A stretch of 64,000 nt of DNA from Bacteroidota bacterium (GTDB lineage: Bacteria > Bacteroidota > Bacteroidia > B-17B0 > Aurantibacillaceae), in assembly GCA_016711805.1 (NCBI GenBank), contig JADJSH010000041.1, positions 1 to 64,000 on the forward strand. Reading direction: 5' to 3'. Below the pieces are notes generated by a model. The model had not been told where the DNA came from. It saw nothing but the letters and a program-made list of their open reading frames with translations, and ran no database searches. The translations under genes were made by a program, and so were the position numbers. This document shows, piece by piece, positions 55,914-64,000 of this stretch. How positions within the stretch are numbered: position 1 is the first letter of the stretch; each line of letters opens with the position of its first letter.

Positions 55914-58451
55914 ATGAAAAACATTTATTCAATCATATACTTATTACTGCTATCAACTTTAGCATATGCTCAAGATCTTTATATTGCTTCGCGACAAGGA
56001 GGAACAGGGGATGCAGGTACACTAGTAAAATGGGATAAAACCGCGAACACCACTTCAGTACTTTCAAATATATCATCAACTAATTTTGGGGTATTTACGC
56101 CATCTTTTACTAATTATTTTTATAATGTTGCTACTCCAAATTATGACGATTTATTGACATTACATTCTAACGGAAAATTTTACGGAGTATCAATTTATGG
56201 CGGAGATTGTGATAGAGGTAGTATATTTGAATTTGATCCAGTTGCCAATACGTATTCTACAATAGCTAGTTTTGACGGTGCAAACGGAGCTTTTCCTACT
56301 CAGAAAATGTGTTTATCTTCTGATGGTTTTTTTTATGGAGTAACCAGAGAAGGTGGTCTTTTAAATAGAGGTGCAATTTATAAATTTGATTTAGCAACAA
56401 ATATTATTACACATTTATATTCTTTTACGGGCACTAGCGGATTACCCGATAAGCCAACTAATTATTTAATTGAAGCTCCTAATGGAAATCTTTACGGGTC
56501 AACAGGAACAAGTATCTCTAGTAATCAATATGTTTATGAGTTTTCTAAAAACACCAATACGATTACTGCAGTAGCGGCAATTACTAGCACTGTAGGAAAA
56601 GTACCTAGCCCTTTATTTTTAGCGAGTAGTGGTAAAATGTATTTTAACTGCGCGCAAGGCCCCACAAGTGGAGGAAGTATAGTTGAGTATGATTACACTA
56701 CTAATACAATTACATTATTGCAATCACTAACCACATCAACAAGTGTAATTGGAACAGCTTATCATTCGTTTATAGAGCCTACACCTAATGTTTTAATGAC
56801 ATCCGGTTCAGTTGGAGGTACAGGTTATGGCGGAATTTTTAGCTTTAATACACTTACAAATACATACGCTATATTAGAACCATTTCCCGTGTCGTTTTCT
56901 GTTGGTTATAATACAACTGGTAAATTAACAAAAGCAGGAATTAACAAAGTGTATGGTATTAATCTTTTTGGAGGGACAACAGGACAAGGTGTTATTTTCG
57001 AATACGATTATTCTTCAGACATTATTACTAAGAAAGCGGATATTACTTCAAATCCTCATGGGTATTCTCCAATAGGCGCATTGGCTCTTCACACTAATTC
57101 TAACTTATACTTAATTAACACAAGTAGCACAAATAGCCTTACCCCAAACTTTATTGAGTGCGGTAAAATTTGTGAATATGTTACTGGAACAACAACATTA
57201 ACTCCTAAAATCAATTTAACTCAATTTCACGAAGGAGTATTTCCAGAAAATGGGATGATAAAAGCTAGTAATGGCAAATTATATGGTGTAACTTCTTACG
57301 GTGGTGCCAGTGCTTCTTTAGGAACAATTTTTGAATTTGATATAGCTACAAGTACGCGCACTATGTTGGCTCAGTTTTCTGCAACAACAGGTGTAACGCC
57401 AAAATTGGATCAAAATTTAGTTGAGGTAAATGGTAAACTTTATGGATTAACTTCATCAACTGGTGGTACTGTTACCTCGCAGCGTGGTACTTTATATGAG
57501 TTCGATCCTTTAACAAACAATATAACTGTAAAGGTATATTTTGATAATACAACAAACAATTCAAAAGGTAATTATCCATTAGGTTCTTTGTTAAAAGCAG
57601 CAAATGGTAAGCTTTATGGTATGTGTGCACAAGGAGGTGCAAATAATGCCGGTGCAATTTTTGAATATGATCCAACAACAAATACTTATATAAAAAAGTT
57701 TGATTTAACTGCTTCAATGGGGAATACTATATTAAATTCATTTGTAGAGTATTCACCAAATATTTTATATGCTATTACAAATTCATTTGGCTCGTCTGGT
57801 AAAGTTATAGAATATAATATTGCAACAAATATAGCGACCTTAAAATTAACTATATCTGATGTTCCCGCAGCAGGATTAACCCTTGCAAGTAATGGTAAAA
57901 TGTATTTCCCTGATTTAAATTATGGTATTAGAGAATATTCTGCTACCACAAATACAGTAATTAACACTTCAGGGTTCGGTGTTATTGGCTTATCAGGAAA
58001 ACTTACAGCTGGTTCTGGAAATAAATTATATGGCTATAAAAACCCAAGCCTTCAAAGCATAGGCGCACCTTTACCGGGTAGGTTTTTTGAATATGATTTA
58101 AATGCGAGCGCTGTTACGGCTAGTGTTTCTGTGCCTTGTAATTATGGTACCTTCTTTAATAATGAATTTATAATTGATAATTCGATCACTAATTCAATTA
58201 ATACTATAACAAATAATATCGAATTTGACTTATATCCTAATCCAAGTAATGGTGTGTTTTCGATTGATATTAGTCTATCTAATGAAAAAAAGAGTGTTGT
58301 TATTACAACCATTTTAGGTGACGAAATTTATAAAAAGGAATTAAACGAAGGGCATTCTTCTTTTGATATGTCAAACTTTACGAAGGGAATTTATTTTGTT
58401 ACCATAGTTAATGGGGCGTACAAATCAGTTCGCAAGTTAATTATTAATTAA
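55914..58451 (+). CDS. T9SS-exported GloVer-repeat protein
   Basis: The 845-residue secreted protein has a signal peptide (MKNIYSIIYLLLLSTLAYAQ) and about ten GloVer (TIGR03803) repeats, each of the form GKLYGVTSYGGASASLGTIF then EFD (e.g. KFYGVSIYGGDCDRGSIFEF; KLYGMCAQGGANNAGAIFEY), forming a beta-propeller-like body. A T9SS type A domain ends it (FDLYPNPSNGVFSIDISLSN, KGIYFVTIVNG, VRKLIIN). The frame is intact over the whole length, unlike the T9SS genes at 46-51 kb. The function is unknown; it should be on the surface or released. Confidence 0.88.
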   Translation: MKNIYSIIYLLLLSTLAYAQDLYIASRQGGTGDAGTLVKWDKTANTTSVLSNISSTNFGVFTPSFTNYFYNVATPNYDDLLTLHSNGKFYGVSIYGGDCDRGSIFEFDPVANTYSTIASFDGANGAFPTQKMCLSSDGFFYGVTREGGLLNRGAIYKFDLATNIITHLYSFTGTSGLPDKPTNYLIEAPNGNLYGSTGTSISSNQYVYEFSKNTNTITAVAAITSTVGKVPSPLFLASSGKMYFNCAQGPTSGGSIVEYDYTTNTITLLQSLTTSTSVIGTAYHSFIEPTPNVLMTSGSVGGTGYGGIFSFNTLTNTYAILEPFPVSFSVGYNTTGKLTKAGINKVYGINLFGGTTGQGVIFEYDYSSDIITKKADITSNPHGYSPIGALALHTNSNLYLINTSSTNSLTPNFIECGKICEYVTGTTTLTPKINLTQFHEGVFPENGMIKASNGKLYGVTSYGGASASLGTIFEFDIATSTRTMLAQFSATTGVTPKLDQNLVEVNGKLYGLTSSTGGTVTSQRGTLYEFDPLTNNITVKVYFDNTTNNSKGNYPLGSLLKAANGKLYGMCAQGGANNAGAIFEYDPTTNTYIKKFDLTASMGNTILNSFVEYSPNILYAITNSFGSSGKVIEYNIATNIATLKLTISDVPAAGLTLASNGKMYFPDLNYGIREYSATTNTVINTSGFGVIGLSGKLTAGSGNKLYGYKNPSLQSIGAPLPGRFFEYDLNASAVTASVSVPCNYGTFFNNEFIIDNSITNSINTITNNIEFDLYPNPSNGVFSIDISLSNEKKSVVITTILGDEIYKKELNEGHSSFDMSNFTKGIYFVTIVNGAYKSVRKLIIN

Positions 58452-58786
58452 AATAATTACTTTTTCATGTAAAGAGAATAAAATTTGCCAAAATGTCCAA
58501 ATATCAGCGAGGACAAAAATTTGATTTCCCCTCATTCTCAAATTTGAGAGGCATTAAGCCTTTCCATTTACTTACTTTTAATGGCTTAAAAGCGATTTAA
58601 AACGATTATGATGCCAGTTTTTTAACAAATTAAGCATAAGTTGATTTATTTAAATAGAGGGGCTAACCCTCTATTTTTTTCATTATCCATCATTTACTTT
58701 TACGTTATTATAAACCTAAAACAGTTTAAGGAAATGAGAAAAGTATTACTATTATTAGGAGGCGCTTAGTTTATTAATTTAAACTT
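58452..58786. other. Intergenic stretch with terminator and a gene remnant
   Basis: It holds a terminator (58655-58682) and, at 58734, an ATG that with one A removed reads MRKVLLLLGGA then stops: the start of a signal peptide without a protein. The rest is AT-rich with no gene. Confidence 0.5.
58655..58682 (+). terminator. Rho-independent terminator
   Basis: AATAGAGGGG and CCCTCTATT around CTAA, followed by a T run. Confidence 0.75.
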
Positions 58787-59378
58787 TACTCTTTTATGAA
58801 TTTTCCATGCAAAGGTTTTCCTTTAGCATTTTCTAGGATAAAATAATATATCCCATTTCCTAACCAAGAAATATCTTTATGATATAATCCTTGTTCGTTA
58901 GGATTAAAAGCTAGGATTAATTTCCCCATTTGGTCATAAATCTTCAAATTTCCACTATTTAAATACTTAATAACGATAAATTATCTGTGATTGGATTTTG
59001 CATGAGTAAATATCCTTTTTCTGCTAAATCAGAATAAAATACAGAAATAACATCCGAATAATCAGAAGGTTGAATTAAAACTTTATAGTAATTTTTACTG
59101 TTTTTTTGTGGAGATTCATCTGTAAACGTGATATTTTGAGACTTTGTAGATTCGCCGCAAATTCCAGCGTAATCATATATGACATCAAAATTTAAGGAGT
59201 CGTTAGATCTAAGTATTTGGTAACCTGCACAGCTATTGCCAGCACTAATGAGATAGCTAATAATAACCTTTTGATTGTATTGTACGGCTGATAATTCTTG
59301 TATACGAGTTTGAGAATTTGACTTTAAAAAAATCAAACAAAAAGAGGCTAAAAATAATATCTTTCGGTGTAAATGCAT
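58787..59378 (-). pseudogene. Small T9SS-sorted secreted protein, frameshifted
   Basis: A signal peptide (LHRKILFLASFCLIFLKSNSQ) is followed by a short beta domain (IQELSAVQYNQKVIISYLIS, CAGYQILRSNDSLNFDVIYD, KNYYKVLIQPSDYSDVISVF), a fibronectin-like fold. The frame stops at 58959 after NPITDNLSLLSI, but the T9SS C-terminal domain continues in another phase (NSGNLKIYDQMGKLILAFNP, LGNGIYYFILENAKGKPLHG) to a stop at 58787. The corrected length is about 197 residues. It diverges from the phosphatase gene. Confidence 0.75.
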
Positions 59379-59485
59379 CGGTATAGCTACTATAAAGATA
59401 GGTTTTATTCCTGTATTTTAAAATAAGGGTTGCGATTAAATAACATTCATAAAACGTTTTTTATGTATATTTAGTTCTCTAAATT

Positions 59486-61477
59486 ATGTTTAAACCAAAA
59501 ATCATATTTGTATATTTATTTTTAATCACTAATTCTTTTCTTTTCGCGCAAAAAGAAAAAAGAATCAACGAATTAAAAAGTCAAATCGCTACCTCAAAAA
59601 ATGATACGCAGAGAGTGATTGGATTGGTTAATTTATCCAGTAACTTAAGTAGTTCTCAATTTAAAGATGCGATAGTTTATGGTAACGAAGCTTTAGCAAT
59701 TTCTTTGAAGAATAAATATGTGAGGGGACAAAATTTGGCATATAATTGTTTAGCGGATGCGTATTGGTTTCATTCTGATTATGATAAAGCTCAATATTTT
59801 TATTTTAAAGCCTACCGCCTAAGTGATTCTCTTCATGACCAAAAGGCGATTGCTTTTTCATTGTATAATATTGGCTGGATATTATGTATACAGCAGCATA
59901 ATTACGAATCCGATAAGTATTTATATCAGTCACTTCAAATTTACCAATCATTAAAAGATACTTTTGGATTACTCAGAATTCACAATGCAATTGCTAGTTA
60001 TTATGTGGATAGATGTCATTCTAAAGAAGGAGAACGAAAATATTTCGATTCGGCTATTGTGTATTTTAATAAAGGAATAGATTGTGCTAAAAGTTCTAAA
60101 ATGTACGGTGATTTAGGTAGAATTTATGGTAACCTCGGTGATTTATTTTATCAAGAAAAGGATTTTAAAACGGCCATGTATTATAACGAAAAGAGTTTGG
60201 CTATTCATCAAAATGTGCAAGATTCTTCAAGTATGATGATTTGCTTTCTTAATATGGGATTGTGTGAAATGGAAACTGGTAAAATTAAAGAGGCAATCAA
60301 TAAGTTTAATATTGTTTATAATTATAATCAACTACACGATATTAAAGATATTCAAATTTTGACCTTGCGTGCTTTGGCACAAAGTAGTTATAAGTTACAA
60401 AATTTTAAAGAGGGCTTTGATTATTTTGAAAAATATGTTGAGTTAAAAGAAGAAATCGATCAAGAGGCTTATTCAACAAATATTAGCAATCTCCAAGGAA
60501 GTTACTCTCTCGAAAAATCGGAAGCTAACGTAAAAGAACTAACTCAAGCCAATGAAATTCAAGAACTGAAAAATAAAAAAAACACTTACTTTATTTTTGG
60601 TTTATTGGCTATAGCTTTTATTGTTATTGCAGTAGCTGTGATGTTGTTTAAACAAAATAAACAAAAACAACTCACCAATATTCAGTTGAAAGAACAAAAC
60701 CATATTATTGCTGAAAAGAAACAAGAAATTGATAATAGCATACAATACGCTAAAGGAATTCAACTAGCTATTTTGCCTAACGTACAAGAACTGAATACCC
60801 ATTTTCCTCAAAGTTTTGTGTACTATAAACCAAAAGATGTAGTGAGTGGCGATTTTTATTGGTTTAGCAAAGTAGATAAAGATTTTTATTGTATTGCCGC
60901 CGATTGCACAGGGCATGGCGTTCCTGGCGCATTAATGAGTATTATTGGTATGGATAAAATTGTGCAAGCTATTTTTGAGAAAAAAATATCTGCTCCTGGA
61001 GAAATTTTATCTTTTTTAAATAAACAAATTAAGCAAGTGTTAAAACAACATTCTGATGCCTCTAAGCAAATGGACGGAATGGATTTAGCCTTATTGAAAT
61101 TTAACGAATCATTAACTGAAGTAGAATTTTCGGGAGCAAACCGACCATTATTTATTATTCGTGATAAAACTATTATTGAATACAAAGCCGATAAAATGGC
61201 AATAGCTGGTTTTACAGCCAACGAGCAACAATTTACAACCACTAAAATTGCGTTACAAAAAGACGATTCTCTTTTTATTTTCACTGATGGTTATGCTGAT
61301 CAATTTGGTGGAGATACTGGAAAAAAATTTATGTCAAAAAATTTGAAAGACTTATTAATATCAATTTCTGATTTATCAAGTAAAGAACAAGAAGAAAAAA
61401 TTGCGACAGCTTTTAGTGATTGGAAAAAATCATATGAGCAAGTAGATGATGTTTTAGTAATTGGAATTAAAATTTAA
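59486..61477 (+). CDS. TPR-containing PP2C (SpoIIE-type) serine phosphatase
   Basis: A signal peptide (MFKPKIIFVYLFLITNSFLF) is followed by a periplasmic tetratricopeptide array (about 30-350; YGNLGDLFYQEKDFKTAMYY), one membrane helix (TYFIFGLLAIAFIVIAVAVM, about 370-390), a coiled coil (KQKQLTNIQLKEQNHIIAEK) and a cytoplasmic SpoIIE phosphatase domain: KPKDVVSGDFYWFSKVDKDF, FYCIAADCTGHGVPGALMSI (Asp-Gly-like metal region DCTGHGVPGA), ANRPLFIIRD, FIFTDGYADQFGGD, VDDVLVIGIKI. It senses something outside and dephosphorylates a target, probably an anti-anti-sigma-type or other regulator. It is followed by an overlapping S1/P1-like gene. Confidence 0.9.
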   Translation: MFKPKIIFVYLFLITNSFLFAQKEKRINELKSQIATSKNDTQRVIGLVNLSSNLSSSQFKDAIVYGNEALAISLKNKYVRGQNLAYNCLADAYWFHSDYDKAQYFYFKAYRLSDSLHDQKAIAFSLYNIGWILCIQQHNYESDKYLYQSLQIYQSLKDTFGLLRIHNAIASYYVDRCHSKEGERKYFDSAIVYFNKGIDCAKSSKMYGDLGRIYGNLGDLFYQEKDFKTAMYYNEKSLAIHQNVQDSSSMMICFLNMGLCEMETGKIKEAINKFNIVYNYNQLHDIKDIQILTLRALAQSSYKLQNFKEGFDYFEKYVELKEEIDQEAYSTNISNLQGSYSLEKSEANVKELTQANEIQELKNKKNTYFIFGLLAIAFIVIAVAVMLFKQNKQKQLTNIQLKEQNHIIAEKKQEIDNSIQYAKGIQLAILPNVQELNTHFPQSFVYYKPKDVVSGDFYWFSKVDKDFYCIAADCTGHGVPGALMSIIGMDKIVQAIFEKKISAPGEILSFLNKQIKQVLKQHSDASKQMDGMDLALLKFNESLTEVEFSGANRPLFIIRDKTIIEYKADKMAIAGFTANEQQFTTTKIALQKDDSLFIFTDGYADQFGGDTGKKFMSKNLKDLLISISDLSSKEQEEKIATAFSDWKKSYEQVDDVLVIGIKI

Positions 61478-61481
61478 TAGA

Positions 61482-62468
61482 GTGAAAAAAATTGCAGTCA
61501 TAGTACTTATGTGTTTGGGTTTTGTTTTTTTACTTCCTAAACAATCATCGCAGTCGTGGGGTTTTTACGGACATAAGCGTATTAATCGCATGGCGGTGTT
61601 TACATTGCCGCCAGAAATGGTAAGCTTTTATAAAAGCCATATTGAGTTTGTTACTAACCACGCAGTTGATCCTGATAAAAGACGTTATGGAGTAGAGGGA
61701 GAGGCACCGAGACATTACATTGACATTGATCATTATGGAGAACATGCTTTTGATAGTGTGCCTAAATTTTGGAAAGCCGCTATTGCAAAATACACTGAGG
61801 ACACATTAATGGCTTATGGTATTGTGCCATGGCAAATAGAAAAGCATTACTATAAATTATTGAATGCCTTTAAAAATGAAAACCTCGATCAGATTTTAAG
61901 TTACAGTGCCGATTTAGGCCACTACATTGCCGATGCGCACGTACCTTTGCATACGACTGAAAATTATAACGGACAATTAACTGGGCAACGTGGCATACAT
62001 GGTTTTTGGGAAAGCCGCATTCCCGAATTAAAAGCAGAAGACTATGATTATTTTGTTGGAAGAGCAAAGTATGTGGATTCACCAATAAAGTCAGCTTGGA
62101 AAATTGTTTACGATAGTCACATGGGTGTGGATAGTGTATTGAAATTTGAAGCCGCCTTAAATAAAGAATTTCCTCAAGATAGAAAGTATGCTTATGAAAA
62201 CAGAGGTAATTTAATGATGAAAGTTTATTCTTTAGAATACACGAATCGTTATGATTTAATGATTAAAGGTCAAGTAGAACGAAGAATGCGCGAAAGCATC
62301 ATCATGGTGGGGAGTTTGTGGTACACGGCATGGGTAAACGCTGGTAAACCAAATTTAGAAAAACTGGGGCAAAAAGATGTAAGTGATTCATTAAAAAAAC
62401 AAATGGCGCTTGAAGAACAATTATACCTTGAGCAAAAAATAAAAAATGCCAAAGGGCATGAAGATTAA
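61482..62468 (+). CDS. S1/P1-nuclease-like (zinc-dependent) secreted protein
   Basis: The start chosen is GTG 61482 (M-KKIAVIVLMCLGFVFLLP), which gives a signal peptide cleaved just before SQSWGFYGHK; an ATG at 61461 would overlap the phosphatase end and spoil it. The mature N-terminal Trp-Gly and the zinc-site His/Asp residues are seen in WGFYGHKRINRMAVF, RHYIDIDHYGEHAF, LSYSADLGHYIADAHVPLHT, RGIHGFWESRI, the S1/P1 nuclease / phospholipase C layout with three zincs. Substrate (nucleic acid or phospholipid) is not determined. It lies between two TPR phosphatase genes and is likely co-transcribed. Confidence 0.85.
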   Translation: MKKIAVIVLMCLGFVFLLPKQSSQSWGFYGHKRINRMAVFTLPPEMVSFYKSHIEFVTNHAVDPDKRRYGVEGEAPRHYIDIDHYGEHAFDSVPKFWKAAIAKYTEDTLMAYGIVPWQIEKHYYKLLNAFKNENLDQILSYSADLGHYIADAHVPLHTTENYNGQLTGQRGIHGFWESRIPELKAEDYDYFVGRAKYVDSPIKSAWKIVYDSHMGVDSVLKFEAALNKEFPQDRKYAYENRGNLMMKVYSLEYTNRYDLMIKGQVERRMRESIIMVGSLWYTAWVNAGKPNLEKLGQKDVSDSLKKQMALEEQLYLEQKIKNAKGHED

Positions 62469-62473
62469 AAACG

Positions 62474-64000
62474 ATGCTGTCGAAATGTAAAATAATCGTT
62501 TTAATATTTTGCTTTTTTAGCATTTCATTGTTTGCAGGAAATTCAGATGATTTAAAGAAGGTTGAGTATTACATGCAACGAATAGAGGATTGCGAATTTG
62601 ACGAAATTCCTTTAGTTGCTGATTCCATTTTTGCTTTTATAAAATTGCACGAAACAGATAAATCAATTCCTGAACGTGATTTACAAATTTTAAAAGCAAC
62701 TACATATAATGATTTGGGATATTACTACAACGAATCCAATATTCATACTAAAGGATTACAACATTACCTCTTAGCTTATAGTATTCACAGTAAATGGAAC
62801 TCCACTGGGGGTGTTGCTGTTGCCTTAAACAATATTGGAATGGTTTATAAAGATCAGGGAGATTTAAAAAAAGCCCAGGAATATATTTTAAGGTCCATTA
62901 AATATAATGAGCAGTTGGGCAATTTGATGGAGGTAGCGGCTGCTTACGATAATATTGGGAATATTTATTACATGCAGGACGAGTTGGAATTAGCTCAACA
63001 GTTTTTTAGAAAATCATTGGAGATATCTACAAAAGAAAATCATAAAAAGGAAATGGCTTTTGGTTTAAATAATATCGCATCAACTTATGTAGAGCAAGAA
63101 AAATATGATACGGCCTTACTGTATTTTAAAAAAAGTTTGGCCATAAGAATTCAATTAAAAAATGTAGCGCTAACACCTATTTATAATAATATGGCTTTTA
63201 TGCATCGTCGTTTGGGACATTATGATAAAGCCATGGAGTATTATAAATTAGCTATAACCACGGTTAAATCCGAAAAAGACCTGGGACTAGGAGCTAGTTA
63301 TCTAGGAATTGCTAATATTTTGCACGATACTAACAAAGATGATGAAGCCATGGATTATGCAAAAAAATCCTATGCTATATACAAAGAATCGGATATGATG
63401 GAAAACATGGCTAATGCCTCTATTTTATTGCATCAGTTGTATGCCGCTAAAAAGGATTTTTCGAACGCCTATTTTTTTCTCAAACAGTACACTATTAATC
63501 ATGATAGTTTGGTAAATCAAAAAAATAAAAAAGCTGTTTATAAACAGCAATTGCAATTTGAGTATGGTAAAAAAGCATTTGCTGATAGTTTAAAAACAGT
63601 AGAAGAACGAAAGGTGGTGGATGCACAGTTGAAACAAGAAAAAACACAGCGCTTCGCCTTATATGGTGGATTGGCTCTTGTAGCCATGTTTGGTTTGTTT
63701 GTGTTTAATCGCTTAAAAGTAACGCAAAAACAAAAAAACATTATCGAAATCAAAGAAAAAGAAACAAATCATCAAAAACAATTGGTAGAAGAAAAACAAA
63801 AAGAAATCATTGATTCTATTAATTATGCTAAGCGAATACAATCCACATTAATGGCTAGCGAGCAAAGTTTGTCGAAAAATTTAAAAGAACATTTTGTGCT
63901 ATTTAAACCCAAAGATATTGTAAGTGGCGATTTTTATTGGACGACGCAAAAAGGCCATTTGTTTTATTTAGCCTGTTGCGATAGTACAGGACATGGAGTT
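62474..64000 (+). CDS. Second TPR-SpoIIE phosphatase, 3' cut by window edge
   Basis: The frame is open to the last base (509 codons). A signal peptide (KIIVLIFCFFSISLFAG) is followed by a TPR array with repeated forms (ALNNIGMVYKDQGDLKKAQE, AYDNIGNIYYMQDELELAQQ, GLNNIASTYVEQEKYDTALL, IYNNMAFMHRRLGHYDKAME), a membrane helix (FALYGGLALVAMFGLFVFN, near residues 395-413), a coiled coil and the start of the SpoIIE domain (KPKDIVSGDFYWTTQKGHLF, CCDSTGHGV). It is a paralogue of the protein at 59486, with a fuller TPR array. The start overlaps the upstream stop region by close spacing (5 bases). Confidence 0.9.
   Translation, partial: MLSKCKIIVLIFCFFSISLFAGNSDDLKKVEYYMQRIEDCEFDEIPLVADSIFAFIKLHETDKSIPERDLQILKATTYNDLGYYYNESNIHTKGLQHYLLAYSIHSKWNSTGGVAVALNNIGMVYKDQGDLKKAQEYILRSIKYNEQLGNLMEVAAAYDNIGNIYYMQDELELAQQFFRKSLEISTKENHKKEMAFGLNNIASTYVEQEKYDTALLYFKKSLAIRIQLKNVALTPIYNNMAFMHRRLGHYDKAMEYYKLAITTVKSEKDLGLGASYLGIANILHDTNKDDEAMDYAKKSYAIYKESDMMENMANASILLHQLYAAKKDFSNAYFFLKQYTINHDSLVNQKNKKAVYKQQLQFEYGKKAFADSLKTVEERKVVDAQLKQEKTQRFALYGGLALVAMFGLFVFNRLKVTQKQKNIIEIKEKETNHQKQLVEEKQKEIIDSINYAKRIQSTLMASEQSLSKNLKEHFVLFKPKDIVSGDFYWTTQKGHLFYLACCDSTGHGV

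Noticed and set aside
1..64000. CRISPR arrays
   Set aside because: No series of regularly spaced identical repeats with unique spacers was found; the repeats present are palindromes, in-frame protein repeats or tRNA remnants.

Overview
The window is a low-GC Bacteroidota chromosome segment. The evidence is an LpxC-FabZ fusion, many secreted proteins with type IX secretion (T9SS) C-terminal sorting domains, a CHU_C/gliding-type C-terminus, TonB receptors, promoters of the TTTG/TAnnTTTG type, and DUF families confined to this phylum. I cannot name genus or order with confidence.

Region 1 (1-17.7 kb) is an accessory island abutting the 3' end of a tRNA-Arg(TCT) gene. It holds a tyrosine recombinase, a DUF6660 / TonB receptor / cation-efflux metal operon, element-type replication and excision genes (an excisionase-like HTH protein and a RepA-like ATPase), and a probable defence block (DUF4238 protein, Eco57I-like restriction-modification enzyme, a partner ORF, an AlbA_2 ATPase). 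Next comes a non-coding stretch, then a cassette of small genes of unknown function (DUF6943-like protein, two small membrane proteins, a repeat peptide, and a conserved MARQKG-type protein). That cassette is the best candidate here for an undescribed system.

Region 2 (17.9-28.9 kb) is core: a membrane-anchored family 2 glycosyltransferase, trpS, the lpxA / lpxC-fabZ / lpxD lipid A genes, trmH, a pseudouridine synthase with a repetitive basic N-terminus, and small genes. Region 3 (27.7-34.3 kb, minus strand) is a vitamin B12 acquisition locus: cobalamin riboswitch, BtuB-like TonB receptor, two T9SS-sorted DUF4465 proteins, a BtuG-like DUF5074 beta-propeller lipoprotein, then a glycosyltransferase. 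Region 4 (34.4-45.5 kb) is core: universal stress protein, nucleoside permease, ftsH, rsfS, birA, a T9SS-sorted cyanophycinase-like protein and thyA.

Region 5 (45.5-51.4 kb) has a truncated frr, an internally deleted thioredoxin-like gene, a tandem structured-RNA leader and two large, heavily frameshifted T9SS surface-protein genes. Region 6 (51.4-64 kb) carries a GT9 glycosyltransferase, dapD, tRNA-Arg(ACG), tRNA-Met(CAT), a GIY-YIG nuclease gene ending inside a partial copy of that tRNA, a citrate synthase resembling the eukaryotic type, a GloVer-repeat secreted protein, two TPR-SpoIIE phosphatases and an S1/P1-nuclease-like protein.

Many genes are broken by one-base changes, often in homopolymers, concentrated at 1-19 kb and 45-51 kb while 20-45 kb is almost clean. 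This pattern suggests locally poor sequence at least as much as real gene decay, so broken genes are reported as single loci.
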